NCBI GenBank assembly: GCA_904066235.2 | Contig: CAJFCV020000004.1 | Location: 7,688,001 to 7,752,000, forward strand | Direction of reading: 5' to 3' | From: Bursaphelenchus xylophilus | Lineage: Eukaryota; Nematoda; Chromadorea; Rhabditida; Aphelenchoididae | DNA: 64,000 nucleotides | In this document: in pieces, positions 48,781-60,300 of the stretch | Numbering within the stretch: position 1 is the first letter of the stretch | How the letters are laid out: the number at the start of each line of letters is the position of its first letter | The notes under the pieces: model-generated | Told to the model about the DNA's origin: nothing | The model's database searches: none | The model's input: only the letters and a program-made list of their open reading frames with translations | Position numbers and translations under genes: made by a program

Positions 48781-51203
48781 TTAACGGCGGTCGGTTTTGC
48801 CCATTCCTCGTTTCCCGCTGAACAGATGCTTGGGTTTTTGGTCGAGGATTCGGCGATCGGCTTCTCCTTTGCGGGCCTCTCCTTGCCATGGCTTCTGGGC
48901 GCGGCGACCGGCCTTCTTGGATTTCTCGCGGAGCTGAAAGGCAATGGTATTAGATTGTACCCCAAATAGATCAGAAATTATATTGCACTAAGCAAAATTT
49001 GATCAAGAACGCCTCAAGGTTTACCCTAGGGTAAACCTTGAGGCGTTGAAAAAATAATATTTAATAACATAAAGTTAGGATTTATAAAAAAATCTTCCAA
49101 TCTCACCTCCAAATCCGTAAGAAGCTGATCTTTTGGTGTGGCATTCTTCGGCTCCAAGGACAACGACCTTCCGACCTTCATCTTCTTTCCTCGAGCCACC
49201 TTTTCACTAGCGGCCTTCAAATTATCCATCTTTCTCTTCTTCAGGTCGACTCCCAGTGATCCCATCTCATCTTCCAATTGTGTTATTGTCCTCTCACGCT
49301 TCCTGACCAACTTTCTCGACACTTGAGGTCTGTCGACCTTCTTCAGAGTGTGTTCCATTCTGAGCAACTTTTCCTTTTCTTCAATCTTGTCTGCTTGTCT
49401 CAACAAATCTCTTGTTTCCTCATCATCCGAGTCCAGATCCTCATCGTAGAAGCCGGCTTCGATGCGGAGTTTCTCTTCTTCCTCGAGCTTCTTGAACTTC
49501 TGGAATAATTATATTAATAATCAAACAAAAAAAAAACTCAAAATTTAATGTTGATATCAAGCATACTATAAAAATCTCTTACCTCCAAAATTTCTGGATC
49601 AATAAAGTCTGCAATATTGTGCCCTTCCCAAATTTCCGGCACAATATCGTACTTTTCATCCTCATTTTTCAACAAATAATTTTTCTTCAGGTCCAACACA
49701 TATTTGTCTCCCATTTCCAGTTCAATCTCCCTTTCCAACTTTCTGGTTCTCTCATCTCTAAATTCAGAGAGATCCACTTCCATTCCATTGGCCGCGGCTT
49801 TCTTCTGATTTTGTTTTTCCACCGCTTTCGGTGGAATAAAAGCAGCTCTGACCTTATCATCTCTGGGTTCTGGGTAAGCCACAAAGAGACGGCTAATTGG
49901 GCCTGAATTTACAGTCTTGGTTTGGAGTTTTCTCTCAACTCTGTGCGCCATCAATGTGTCACAGGCCTAAAAACATCAATTTAGGTTCACCCATGGTTGG
50001 CAATCTAAAAGTAGACAAAAAATCTAAAAATCTAACCTTATCCCTCAGTTCAATAACTCCATCCTCAGAAACAGTACTCAACGGGATCACTGGTACATGA
50101 TCCTCCTCAAGCTTTTTGAGAACCTCTCTTTTCTCTTCTGGCAACTGTTCTGGCTTCAGAATATCAATTTTGTTCAATCCAACAAAGACTGGTTTGTTGC
50201 TGAAGAGAGGTCTTATACTCTCGAAAAGTTGAACTTGTTCTTCGATCGTGTGATCACATTGTTCCGAGATATCCATCATAAATACAACAGCAGCCTTCAA
50301 ATGGGCCAACGCAGTAACAGCCTGCATTTCAATTGTGTTTCTCTGCTCCAAAGGCTGATCCAAAATACCAGGAGTATCGATGACTTGCCAGCGCAAATAT
50401 TTGTAATCCAAGTGTCCAACATAAAGTGATTTGGTTGTGAAGGCGTAAGGCTGAACCTCGACATCAGCTCGAGTCAGTTTGTTGATGAATGATGACTTTC
50501 CAACATTGGGGAAACCGCACAGGATTAAAGTACTGAAATCATGAGAAATACAAGTTTGATTGGATAAAAATACTTGAACCTTCCATCAAGCGACATAAGT
50601 AAGACAACAAATTAGCTCGTACCATATCAAACAACAATGCATTAAACCTCCTTACCGAGTATTAGGATCAATAGACGGTAGACGACTCAAATGTTGTCGA
50701 ACTTGTTCTAAATAATCGAAACTACTCTTCTGTCGCTTCAACAACTTGACCATACGACCAAGGGCCGCTCTCTTGAGCATTTTACATCTGTACAAACTGT
50801 CGGCATACTTCAACAATCGGACATATTCGCGGGCAATACCATCAACGAGATGCATCGCCGTATTCATCTGACCCAAGGCAATTTTGTAATGGTCTTTGTC
50901 GTATAAAATGTTCATCAAATCAGCGTAAAAGGGATGCACATCCTAAACATAAAAGAATAAAGAAAAATTAAATTATTTTACCTCCATCTTCGGGAATTGT
51001 TGCAGAATCTCGCTGAGTTTATCATGAAGAGTCTGTTGAAGAAACTTGACTTTCCTGGCATAGAACGCGCGTATACGACTGATGGAGTAGTGTCTGTGAA
51101 CAACTGTGGGCGTCTTACGTTGTGTTTTGGACAAAACAATATTCTTGAGATCGGCCGCCGAAGGGACGATCGTTATCTTCTTGAAATTGTACAAAGACGC
51201 CAT
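48781..51203 (-). CDS. nog-1: Nucleolar GTP-binding protein 1 (NOG1/GTPBP4)
   Basis: Essential GTPase that assembles on pre-60S ribosomal particles. Six exons encode roughly 650 aa, the family length. The N-terminus [20 protein letters not shown] and helical NOG1 N-domain are followed by the circular TRAFAC GTPase core: G1 GFPNVGKSS (near 50515), G3 DTPGILD (near 50370) and G4 NKID (near 50170). A NOGCT-type tail follows, ending in a basic region with [16 protein letters not shown], which is highly conserved in NOG1. Start chosen at the ATG at 51203 because homologues begin MxxYNFKKI. It is the first gene of the candidate minus-strand operon; a divergent plus-strand gene begins at 51630, so the interval 51204-51630 should hold two promoters. 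Confidence 0.94.
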
Positions 51204-51629
51204 TGTTAACCCTGAAAGTAGGTGCACGTAAGTTTTTACCGACATATCGAATTTTAGGTATACACACATTTTTATAATCGTTACAGGATTATAAAAAAAT
51301 AAGCTCAAATTATCTAAAACAATTCAATGCAAAAACCTGACAAAAATGGGGGTAAACCACATCAAAACTATTGTAAATCTTCCTAAAATACATGAGAAAA
51401 TACCAAAAATCTAAAACATTTTGAGAGAAATACCTAACTTTGGGCGCAGCTCGCACGAAATTAATTGTAAAAAGTTATCGGGCGCAGCTTGTCTGCAGCC
51501 TGCGGAACAAAAAGGTGCGGCCGAGCAAATATTTGTCGAAAGTTCTTGATTCATGAGGAAGATAGTGCATTTTCTTGACCATAAACGGTTATCTTGACGT
51601 GTCATAAATATCATTTTTTGGTAAACGCG

Positions 51630-52606
51630 ATGAGATGTGTGTTGCTTTTGGCTGGAGTTGCTTTTGTGGCGACTTTTGCTGCGATTTCAGATGGAGATCA
51701 TGGAAAGAAAGAGTCAACTGATGTAAAATCTGTTCATGGTGAACATAAGGAGAATGCCGAGCTTGCTCAATGTGAGTTTATCTCTTTCTGTTTGAGGGAC
51801 GGTTTCAATTTTTGCTTTCAAAGTTTAGGAGGACCCATCTGATGAGGAGAAGGAGAATAGATTGATGAATTCACTTCAAAATATGGTGAATTTCATCTAC
51901 TAACGTCCTTGCCCCAGAGTGGTTATTTTAATAACAAGGTAGCCAATTTTTAGCTTGCTTTGAGAGGGTTTTGGACATCGTTTGTTATAGATAATGTAAA
52001 AACTTGTTCTTATTTTGGTAGATCCTTTATAAGGACCTTTCATTTTCAATTTCAGTTCACGTCCTGTTCCGTCACGCCCGTCAAGAGCAATCTAGGGGCA
52101 TTTTGACCTTGAAGAACACCTCCAACAACAAAGATCGTGTGAAACTTCTCAAGAACTACATCCAAAAACTCTCTCAAGAAGGTGAGAAAGCCAAGAAGGA
52201 GGTAGAAGATAAAGGCTACACCCCAAAAGCTCACGAAATTCCACAGAAACAATCGTTGAAAGAGGCCGTTACCAACATTGTGAAGAATATTGCATTTTTC
52301 GCGGAAGCGGTTGCCAATTTCCCGAAGCGAATGAAAAAAGAATTTGTGGAGAACGAGAAGTTCAAAGGGCTGGTTGAATGGGGTTTGGATTTCTCAGACA
52401 AAATGGACCTTTATGATGACGATACCAAGAAGATTGTCGAGATCGCCAAGATCGAATTGGAGGTTTTGCCAAGGCCGGAGGGCTTTGTGAATCCGTACTT
52501 CAAGACAAAAGAGCAAAAGCAACAGGAATTATATGAAGAAAATAAGAGAAGGGAGGCCGAGAAGAAGGATCCAAAGAAACCGAGGAAGGATAAGAACGAA
52601 TTGTGA
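51630..52606 (+). CDS. Secreted/ER-luminal protein ending KNEL, unknown family
   Basis: Two exons, 51630-51771 and 52056-52606, give 230 aa with matching phase. Residues 1-21 are a clear signal peptide (MRCVLLLAGVAFVATFAAIS). The mature part is charged and helical, with a lysine-rich C-terminus ending KPRKDKNEL. The last four residues KNEL resemble KDEL/HDEL/HNEL ER-retrieval signals. I do not recognise the family: it does not match MESD or LRP-associated protein by eye. A stretch inside the intron, 51831-51887, is open in one frame (EDPSDEEKENRLMNSL) and could be an alternative exon, but no consistent splice joins it. An upstream in-frame ATG at 51594 was rejected because it would bury the signal peptide. 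Confidence 0.72.
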
Positions 52607-53338
52607 TCTCAGGAATTCGTATTTAAAGTTTTCACTTAATGTTTTGTCTAAGTCAAGTCTCTGTGCGGCAAACTGTAGCTGGATTGCAAATTTGGGCGTT
52701 TCAGAAAAGGTTTTTGGACCTAAAATCAGTTTTCTGTCTAAAATCCGGGCCAAATTTTTCTTTTAAAATTACTTTGCTATCCATGAGTTCGCTGTACAGT
52801 AACTCTCATTTTTACATGTCCCTTTGATCAATTCCCAATTGCAATTGTGATAATTTGATAAAGTATTTATTATAGTTGAATATTTACAACAATTGGACGA
52901 AATCTTGAGTTTTAAAACACGATTTCTGAGTCACTGAATCAGCCGTGGACATAGAAAAAAATCGATTTTGAGTTTTTCATTTCAAAATGACCGGAGGCAT
53001 CCTACTAGCATATTCCCGACACATTTTTGCCCAATTCTCCCGTTAACCTACTGTAATTTACAAAAGTGTGATTTTACAGTAATCTGGTATTACTCAAAAA
53101 ATACGCATCGTAAAGGGTTAAAATCAGCAGTGTATAGGTTCTGGCATCTTTTGATTACAATGGAAGTCGATTTTTGGCGATTGGGTTACTGTAACATAGC
53201 AAAACCTTTGTTCGGCCGCATAAAATCGGGCATAAAAAATTTTTTTCTGAAATGCCACAGCTGATTTTTACATATGTTAATAAGCATAAAATTCTGCTAT
53301 ATAAACGTTAAAAAAAAGTGTAAAAAACCATAATCCAA

Positions 53339-53411
53339 TTTTCGTGGTATATTGGATTTTGTCAAAATTTGTAATCCGAAGGTCCCGGGTTCGATTCCCA
53401 CTGGACGAAAA
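53339..53411 (+). tRNA. tRNA-like sequence (pseudo-tRNA, Thr-TGT-like), left arm
   Basis: 73 nt with a perfect 7-bp acceptor pair (TTTTCGT / ACGAAAA), an A-box-like TGGTATATTGG and an exact B box GGTTCGATTCC. The loop TTTGTAA would give anticodon TGT, but its stem (CAAAA versus TCCGA) and half of the T stem do not pair. It is therefore best read as a tRNA-derived pseudogene or Pol III promoter module rather than a working tRNA. Confidence 0.45.
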
Positions 53412-54410
53412 ATTCGAAAGACCGCATAAAACTTTAAGAAAACAATTAGTACAGGTCAGTTAAGAATATTTAAGCCATGCATAATTATATCTAAGGGAAT
53501 AATGTAAATTTTAAAGCACTTTTTGAAGATAAGTTCATAATTTTGCTTTCAGTGGATTTTCGAACAAAGTCAGTTGCGGAAAATCAGTAAAAGTGAAATA
53601 TTTGAAGTTTTCAAGCATACTGAATCTAACGAAAGGGTTTTTTCGAAACCAAGATTACTGTAACATAGAAAAATATGGCTTCGGCCGCTAAAAATCGGCC
53701 GTAAAATTTTTGTTTCTAAGCGCACGCAGTAAGTAATTCAATTTTCGTGATCAGCATAAAATTCTGCTCTAGGCACAACCAAGAAACAGTCTTTTATGCA
53801 CTAAGTTTTATTTTGTGGGAAATTACTTTTCAATTTGAAAATTGTAAATAAAACTGTGTTAACGAGAGGGTTAGAGACAAATAGTTTAAGGTCAAACTTT
53901 AGCCATGAATTTGATTAATTTCAGGCCAAAAACTCAAAAAAAAATTTTTTAATTTTTGTGCAAGATTTATGATCTTGGAACTTTCGATGCAAGTGTAGAA
54001 AAGTTGTGAAATGCAAAAAATAGAGTTCAAATACGGTAAAAAATATCTCTAGTGCAGAATTTTATGCTGATTCCGAAAATTGGGTTACTAACAGCGTGCG
54101 TTGAGAAACAAAAATTTTGCGGCCGATTTTTAGCGGCCGAAGCCATATTTTTCTATGTTACAGTAATCTTGGTTTCGAAAAAACCCTTTCGTTAGATTCA
54201 GTATGCTTGAAAACTTCAAATATTTCACTTTTACCGATTTTCCGCAACTGACTTTGTTCGAAAATCCACTGAAAGCAAAATTATGATCTTATCTTCAAAA
54301 AGTGCTTTAAAATTTACATTATTCCCTTGGATATAATTATGCATGACTTAAATATTCTTGACTGACCTGTACTAATTGTTTTTTTTAAAGTTTTATGCGG
54401 TCTTTCGAAT

Positions 54411-54483
54411 TTTTCGTCCAGTGGGAATCGAACCCGGGACCTTCGGATTACAAATTTTGACAAAATCCAATATACCACGAAAA
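54411..54483 (-). tRNA. tRNA-like sequence (pseudo-tRNA), right arm
   Basis: Mirror copy of 53339-53411 in the right arm of the inverted repeat, with the same length, acceptor ends and B box. The two copies face one another across the element. Confidence 0.45.
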
Positions 54484-55028
54484 TTGGATTATGGTTTTTT
54501 ACACTTTTTTTTAACGTTTATATAGCAGAATTTTATGCTTATTAACATATGTAAAAATCAGCTGTGGCATTTCAGAAAAAAATTTTTTATGCCCGATTTT
54601 ATGCGGCCGAACAAAGGTTTTGCTATGTTACAGTAACCCAATCGCCAAAAATCGACTTCCATTGTAATCAAAAGATGCCAGAACCTATACACTGCTGATT
54701 TTAACCCTTTACGATGCGTATTTTTTGAGTAATACCAGATTACTGTAAAATCACACTTTTGTAAATTACAGTAGGTTAACGGGAGAATTGGGCAAAAATG
54801 TGTCGGGAATATGCTAGTAGGATGCCTCCGGTCATTTTGAAATGAAAAACTCAAAATCGATTTTTTCCTATGTCCACACCTAACTGGCGGCTGATTCAGT
54901 GACTCAGAAATCGTGTTTTAAATCCCTGGCCTGGAATGACTTGAATGATGACGTCATAGATATCTTTATGACGTCATAAATCTCTTCACAACTGTCATAA
55001 ATTAACCGTTATCAAATTCTTGGATGTC

Positions 55029-57348
55029 CTAAAACTCTGGCCCTTCCGTGGCCACGGACTTGGCCCTCGTTACGACATTGTAACCGCTCTGCTTCGTATG
55101 CTGATTACAGGCCTGAAGCAGGGTCTGTTTGAACTGCAGGTTGAACCAGCTGTAGATAACGAAATTCCAGACAGCCGAAGTCATCGCGACCACATGACAG
55201 CCGGCGAAAACTAGGGAATACCAGTCGGAGAAACGGTCGGGAGAAGCGTCGAAATCTCGCATCAAGTTGATGAGGTTCATGGGGAGCCAGGCTAAGACCA
55301 GACCACCGACCATGGCCACCATCATTCTGGAAATTCAATGCTTAGATTGTTGTCTTTATTTTCAAATTTCGAACATTTCCGCTTGAAAAGTTTTGAAAAT
55401 TTTAGATTTTTTTTGATACTGTATGAACTCCGATATAATTTGGAACTCGCGTTATGCAGAAACTGCATTAAAAATTGAAAGCCCCTCGTTTTTGAAGTTG
55501 CCCATTCGAAATCTTATTTGAACGATAGAAACCAAGAAGCAAAATTTTTCTCTAAACTTCTCCAATTTTACTTACCACGTTATGCAGAATTAGTAAGTAA
55601 AGGCTTACCGATTCGACCGATGTTTTCGATTTTCGAGTCGATGTTGATTATCCTGCAGCAATATTTGTTGTTGATGTCGTTTCTTGATTTGCCGACTAAT
55701 AATTCGCCCAATACTGTAGTAGCAAAGAGATGAGATCACCAAAGGCAGGCCAAATTGAATTATTAACACTGCTAACCCTGAAATTTTTGTGGATTATAGA
55801 ATTTAAGATGTGAAAAATCACAGTATCTCTGTCAAAATTAACTCACCGTATGTTTTGCGCATCTGAGAGTCCCCTCGATTATTTGTATCCGGCCTGAAAT
55901 TTGGAAAATTCGATAAAAAGTATGTATGAGTATTACTTTAGTCATCAAAAAAAAAATATTTTTTGAAAATGCAAAAAGCAACATTAGATTTATAGAAAAT
56001 GTGTGTTAACATACCATGTCTCTTCACAAAACGACCCACAGAATGGATAATACGATTCGGTGGTCGAGAAAATCCCTACAGGCAACGCAAAGAGATATCC
56101 CATTATCCATATTAGTATGACGCTGTACAAGGCTTTGTTGAAGTTTACTTTCTGAAATAGGGAGATTGAGATGCAAAAACGACTTGAGAAACTTACAGAA
56201 GAAGCCGGATGCTTGATCAGAATATATCGATCCACGGCGATGGCTGTGAGTGTGAAACTAGAGACGAATACACTCCCGCCCTGAAAAATAAAAGTTACAG
56301 GGAATCCTCTGTGGAGCTAACACCGGCAGCTGTAACCGGTTGTATTTATAATGAACGATTTCGGTGGAGATATATAACTTTATACCAAGAGGAATCTCCT
56401 TACAGAGAACTAAGTTCATAAAGAAATAGAAAAATTATGAGAGTCTTATATCGAAAAATTACTGTACTATCACTCAATTTTTTAACAGGAGCTTGCCACT
56501 TCTAGAATGATCAAACAGAACTCACCTGAAAGAGCCCCATCAGTTTACAACAAATCCCAGGGAACACCCAATCCCTCGTAAATATTGACACCGCGGTGAT
56601 GGGGAGCGATGTTAGCGACATTACAATGTCGCTGACCGCCAACGAACAAATAAATACAGAACGAACGGCAGAAAGAGATACCTGAAAACTTGTTACAATA
56701 TACATCATCATGTATCAAGTTTTTTTGAAACATTATAAAAGAGAAGAGACTCACCTGTTTCAGTGTAACAACGTATATGACACACAAATTACCCGTGATT
56801 GCGCATAGCCATACTGTTAAATATAAGACCGAGAATAAGAGCTGGATGGGAAGGGAGTCTACCTTTTCTGGAATACTCTCCTGAAAAGACTTGTATGTTA
56901 TTCTCAAATTGAAAAAAAAGTTTTTTACTTGTTTTTTAATTCTCCTATTAAAGATAAAAAATATTTTTATGGATAACATAATTGAAGTTGCAATTAGACC
57001 TCAAAGATTTGAACCACAAGTTGAACTTCCCATCCTTAATTATTGTCAATTCATTCTCGGAACTCCTTGCACTTTTCCTTGGAAAGGATTACAATTCAGA
57101 GTTTGAGATTTATGTCATCATTTTTGACGTACATTTTGGTCGACAATTATCATAAAATATTCAGAAAATTTGGAATACCTTTGCGATCTTTGTATTCAAT
57201 TATATATTAAAAATTCAATACTTTTTCTAATTAAAAAAAGTTATTTCAGGGTACCTACTTGTATGGGTGTGCAATTCTGCTGATGATGGCGCCAGAGAAA
57301 GTTCTCCCAGACCGGCGAGACCCCATCATACACGTCGACATTGGACAT
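55029..57348 (-). CDS. Rhodopsin-class neuropeptide receptor (NPY/tachykinin-like)
   Basis: Class A GPCR. Exons assembled: 57259-57348, 56755-56880, 56526-56681, then further exons near 56180-56285, 55995-56145, 55845-55895, 55560-55780, and the last at 55029-55326, about 395 aa. The extracellular N-terminus has one NCT glycosylation site. Helix 1 contains TGNLCVIYVV; helix 2 LAVSDIVMSL (the conserved LAxxD); helix 3 ends IAVDRYILIKHP (DRY); helix 6 contains VLAWLPMNLINL (WxP); helix 7 NFVIYSWFN replaces NPxxY. This set fits invertebrate NPY/F or related neuropeptide receptors (nematode npr genes). Short stretches of basic/glutamine-rich sequence form loop 3. The ligand cannot be inferred. 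The start at MSNVDVYDG is likely but not proven. Confidence 0.85.
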
Positions 57349-60300
57349 GACATACAAGCCGCTGAAAAAGAGTAAAAAATGTTGGCTGTACATATATTTT
57401 CGGTGATAATAGATCCGGACAAAAAATAAGAAAAATAAAAAACGATGACAACAAGATAAAGCAATTTTGAATGTTTTGGAAAATAAATCAAACATTCGAT
57501 GCAAAAAAAAACAAACTTAATCAAAAAAATAGGTCAAAAATTTGGCTATTTGCCAAGTCCCCATATTTTCGCCGTTTATAAAAGTTAAAACTGTTCTAAC
57601 ATACAACCTCATACAGCCAAAAAAATCAAGAAAAATATTAACACTCAAACTATTATATTAAGAAATGCGATCAAAATCCCGGAGTCTCGAAAGTAAAACT
57701 AAAATATTCAACTTTAAAACCAGTGGTCTCCATTATTTTGAAGAAAACAAAAAATACTTTATTAAGAATGGTTCTCATTAATTAGCCGCCCTGATTTGGG
57801 ATTCTCCCGGTCTAACGGCTGCATTCCGCCATATTACCATAATAGGGGCGCCCGAATATTGGGGCATAATGCTGGCGGCGGTGTCAGGAAGAAAAAGTTC
57901 AGGTATCGAGAAAAGAACAATACAATAGAAGGCAAAGTGCATCTGAGAGTGAGAAAGTCGGAAGTAAGGTTGGTTAGTAATGTAATGCAAGAAGAAAGGC
58001 CCGTGGTGCAAGCTTCAGACAGTGCATAGAAAATGTAAAGTGAAGACTGTACTCTACGAATTCTCTAGGACCAAAATAGCAATAAAGGCAGCATCTTCAG
58101 CCTTAAAAATTGCCAAAAACAAAGTTAAATTTTGTTAAAAAAATGAAAACGTTGTCTTAATAAAAGCAAATTTAATATTTCAGCTAGCGCTTTGCGGAGG
58201 CAGTGAGACATTCGAAGTATCTGCCCGACTCCCTTTCTCATGCCTTTACCAATCTGAATCCATCTTAACAACTTTTCCAGCCTTCTAAAGTCAGTAATCT
58301 CTCACACACTTTTTCTCATAAATCAGCTTCCTTCCCCGAGTGATACTTCGAGATTTTGTTCGAGGAAACATTCCGCATCTCAAATAATGCAAAGGCCGAC
58401 TTCTATTTTCTATTTTCTCAAGGCAATAAACTCAAATTTGTGGGTTACATTCCCAATTTTATTGGATAATACCCAAAATTTTTGAAATTCTCAGTGAGGG
58501 GCAGGGATTTTCAACTAACGAAAATATCGAAAATACAGAAAAAACCATTACAGTACTGACTAATCTACATGTTTTTTTTGTCGCACAAGCAACCAGCATA
58601 AATTACCAAATTCATGGCATATTCCGATGACATTAAAGTCGGCCCAGTAAGTTGAAGGGCGCGCCGCTCTAATCAGCCAGACGCCGTGCTTATTACACCC
58701 GAGTATAAGAACTGGGCAATGAAAAGTGCGCGGAAATCCCCTCAAAACATGTCATTGAAAAGGCCAGGGGAAAGCAAAGACGACATAATAACGGACGTTT
58801 CTATCACCCCCTTCGCTTGACATGGAAAACACTCTGTTCGTAAAAACAGTTTCGGTATTTTTACATGTTTACGAGGGAGATTTGGGTGGGCATTGCGACA
58901 AGTTCATTTGCAGGTCATGTGCAAGGAGGGTATGGTAATTGGAGGTGTAGGGATACAAGAGTCGTCCTTTTTATTTATTTAAATGAATCCATGCACCGAG
59001 ACCCTCCTATGTATAACGAATTATTTTTTTGGTCTTTGTGATTCGTTGTGCTGTTTTTCAGAAAATCGCAAACAACACCAATTTTGTAAACTTTCCTGTC
59101 AAAAATTTATTTGACGGCGTTTGAGGTCAACAAGAATGTTAAAAAAAATTAGGAGGGCGTTTCAGAGCAAAAATTATTTTACCTATTCTTTAATTCTGGT
59201 ATGAATTCTACGCCGAAAGTTCCAAAAATTTCCCATAAAGGCATACGCGAGGTACCCGCTTCTATAAACCATTTCCATTAAACTATAAGAATATTTATAC
59301 AGCCTCAGTTATACAAATCCTACGCCTTCCAAACAATTTGAGTGACGGAAAACGTCAAAAGCCCCAGAACAAAACTGAAACTGTCAAAAAAATCTTCACG
59401 CACGCGGAATGTACTCCGAACGTGAAACTTTTGAGATTCCTAGAACACGAAACTAGCTCCCGATAAAAGGACAGAGTTAATCAGGATTAATGTAGGGTTT
59501 CGGGTGAACGCCGAATGCATTAACATACTTTATATGTAAAATCTTGACGAACCGTTTGATTTGGGAGTCGGAGTATATTCGAAAATTGGAATTAATGGAA
59601 TTAGATTTTGAGGAATGGTCGTCAAGCTTTGGAAATTTGGATTTGTAGAAGATCTAGACAACCAACTCTAATACAACGAAATCCGTACAAAGAAAATAAA
59701 TTTTTTGATCCCTTGGGATTTGTTGTACCGAAGTTTGGCTTATTGAAACCATTAAGATGGCATGGCCTTGAAGAATTCAATAAGCCAAGCTAACGCGGGG
59801 GCCAAGATCCACATTCATAAATCCGCCAACTCCATACTTCAGAAACCTTTTCCTCCCTCCTCTCGACCAAGCCTGTGACGGTGATTCCGTCCCGACGCTT
59901 GGGAACAAAGCCCCATCTCGAAACCCAAGCCATTTTCGGCGGAAAAAACAAAAGCCCCGGAGGGTCGGATTCGTAGAGACGGAAACGGCGAAAAATTAAG
60001 CAATTAATTGACGGCGGTGGGACAAATTTTATTATTTCATCCCATTGTTTCCAAACCACATTTGATGCGACGAGAATCCGCCGCCGGCAGTTAGGGCCCG
60101 TCCCCGTCTGAGGGTGCACTTAGGGAGCGGCCCAATGGCTTCCGGAGACGGATAAACAGAAGAATTTGAGCCCCCAAAGTGTTAATGGGTTACTTTTTTA
60201 GGTAAGAGGTTATTACGGGTCAAATTGGGGAAGAAATTGACGAATTTACGAGGGAAGAGTAAACAAATTTACAGTATCTGAATGGAATTGTCATCATTTT

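Larger units (their letters stand above)
52911..54922. mobile_element. Long inverted-repeat element with paired tRNA-like sequences
   Basis: Arms of about 865 nt (52911-53775 and 54050-54922) are almost identical inverted copies. The outer ends read AACACGATTTCTGAGTCACT and complement, next to TTAA on both sides, which would fit a piggyBac-type target site. The right arm has a 10-13 nt insertion near 54880. Within each arm there are two diverged tandem units, each with TTACTGTAACATAG, then TTCGGCCGC, then CATAAAATTCTGCT. Each arm also carries a tRNA-like sequence. Mirrored 98-codon open frames are attributed to the symmetry. No transposase is seen. Confidence 0.82.

Noticed and set aside
51831..51887. 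Extra exon (EDPSDEEKENRLMNSL) in the KNEL-protein gene
   Set aside because: No donor/acceptor pair joins it in frame to both flanking exons; left as a possible alternative exon.
52968..53264. 98-codon open frame and its mirror at 54558-54854
   Set aside because: Identical in the two arms of an inverted repeat, with no protein family similarity.
59790..60119. 109-codon minus-strand frame in the 57-62 kb desert
   Set aside because: Basic, tryptophan-rich chance translation without homology or splice context.
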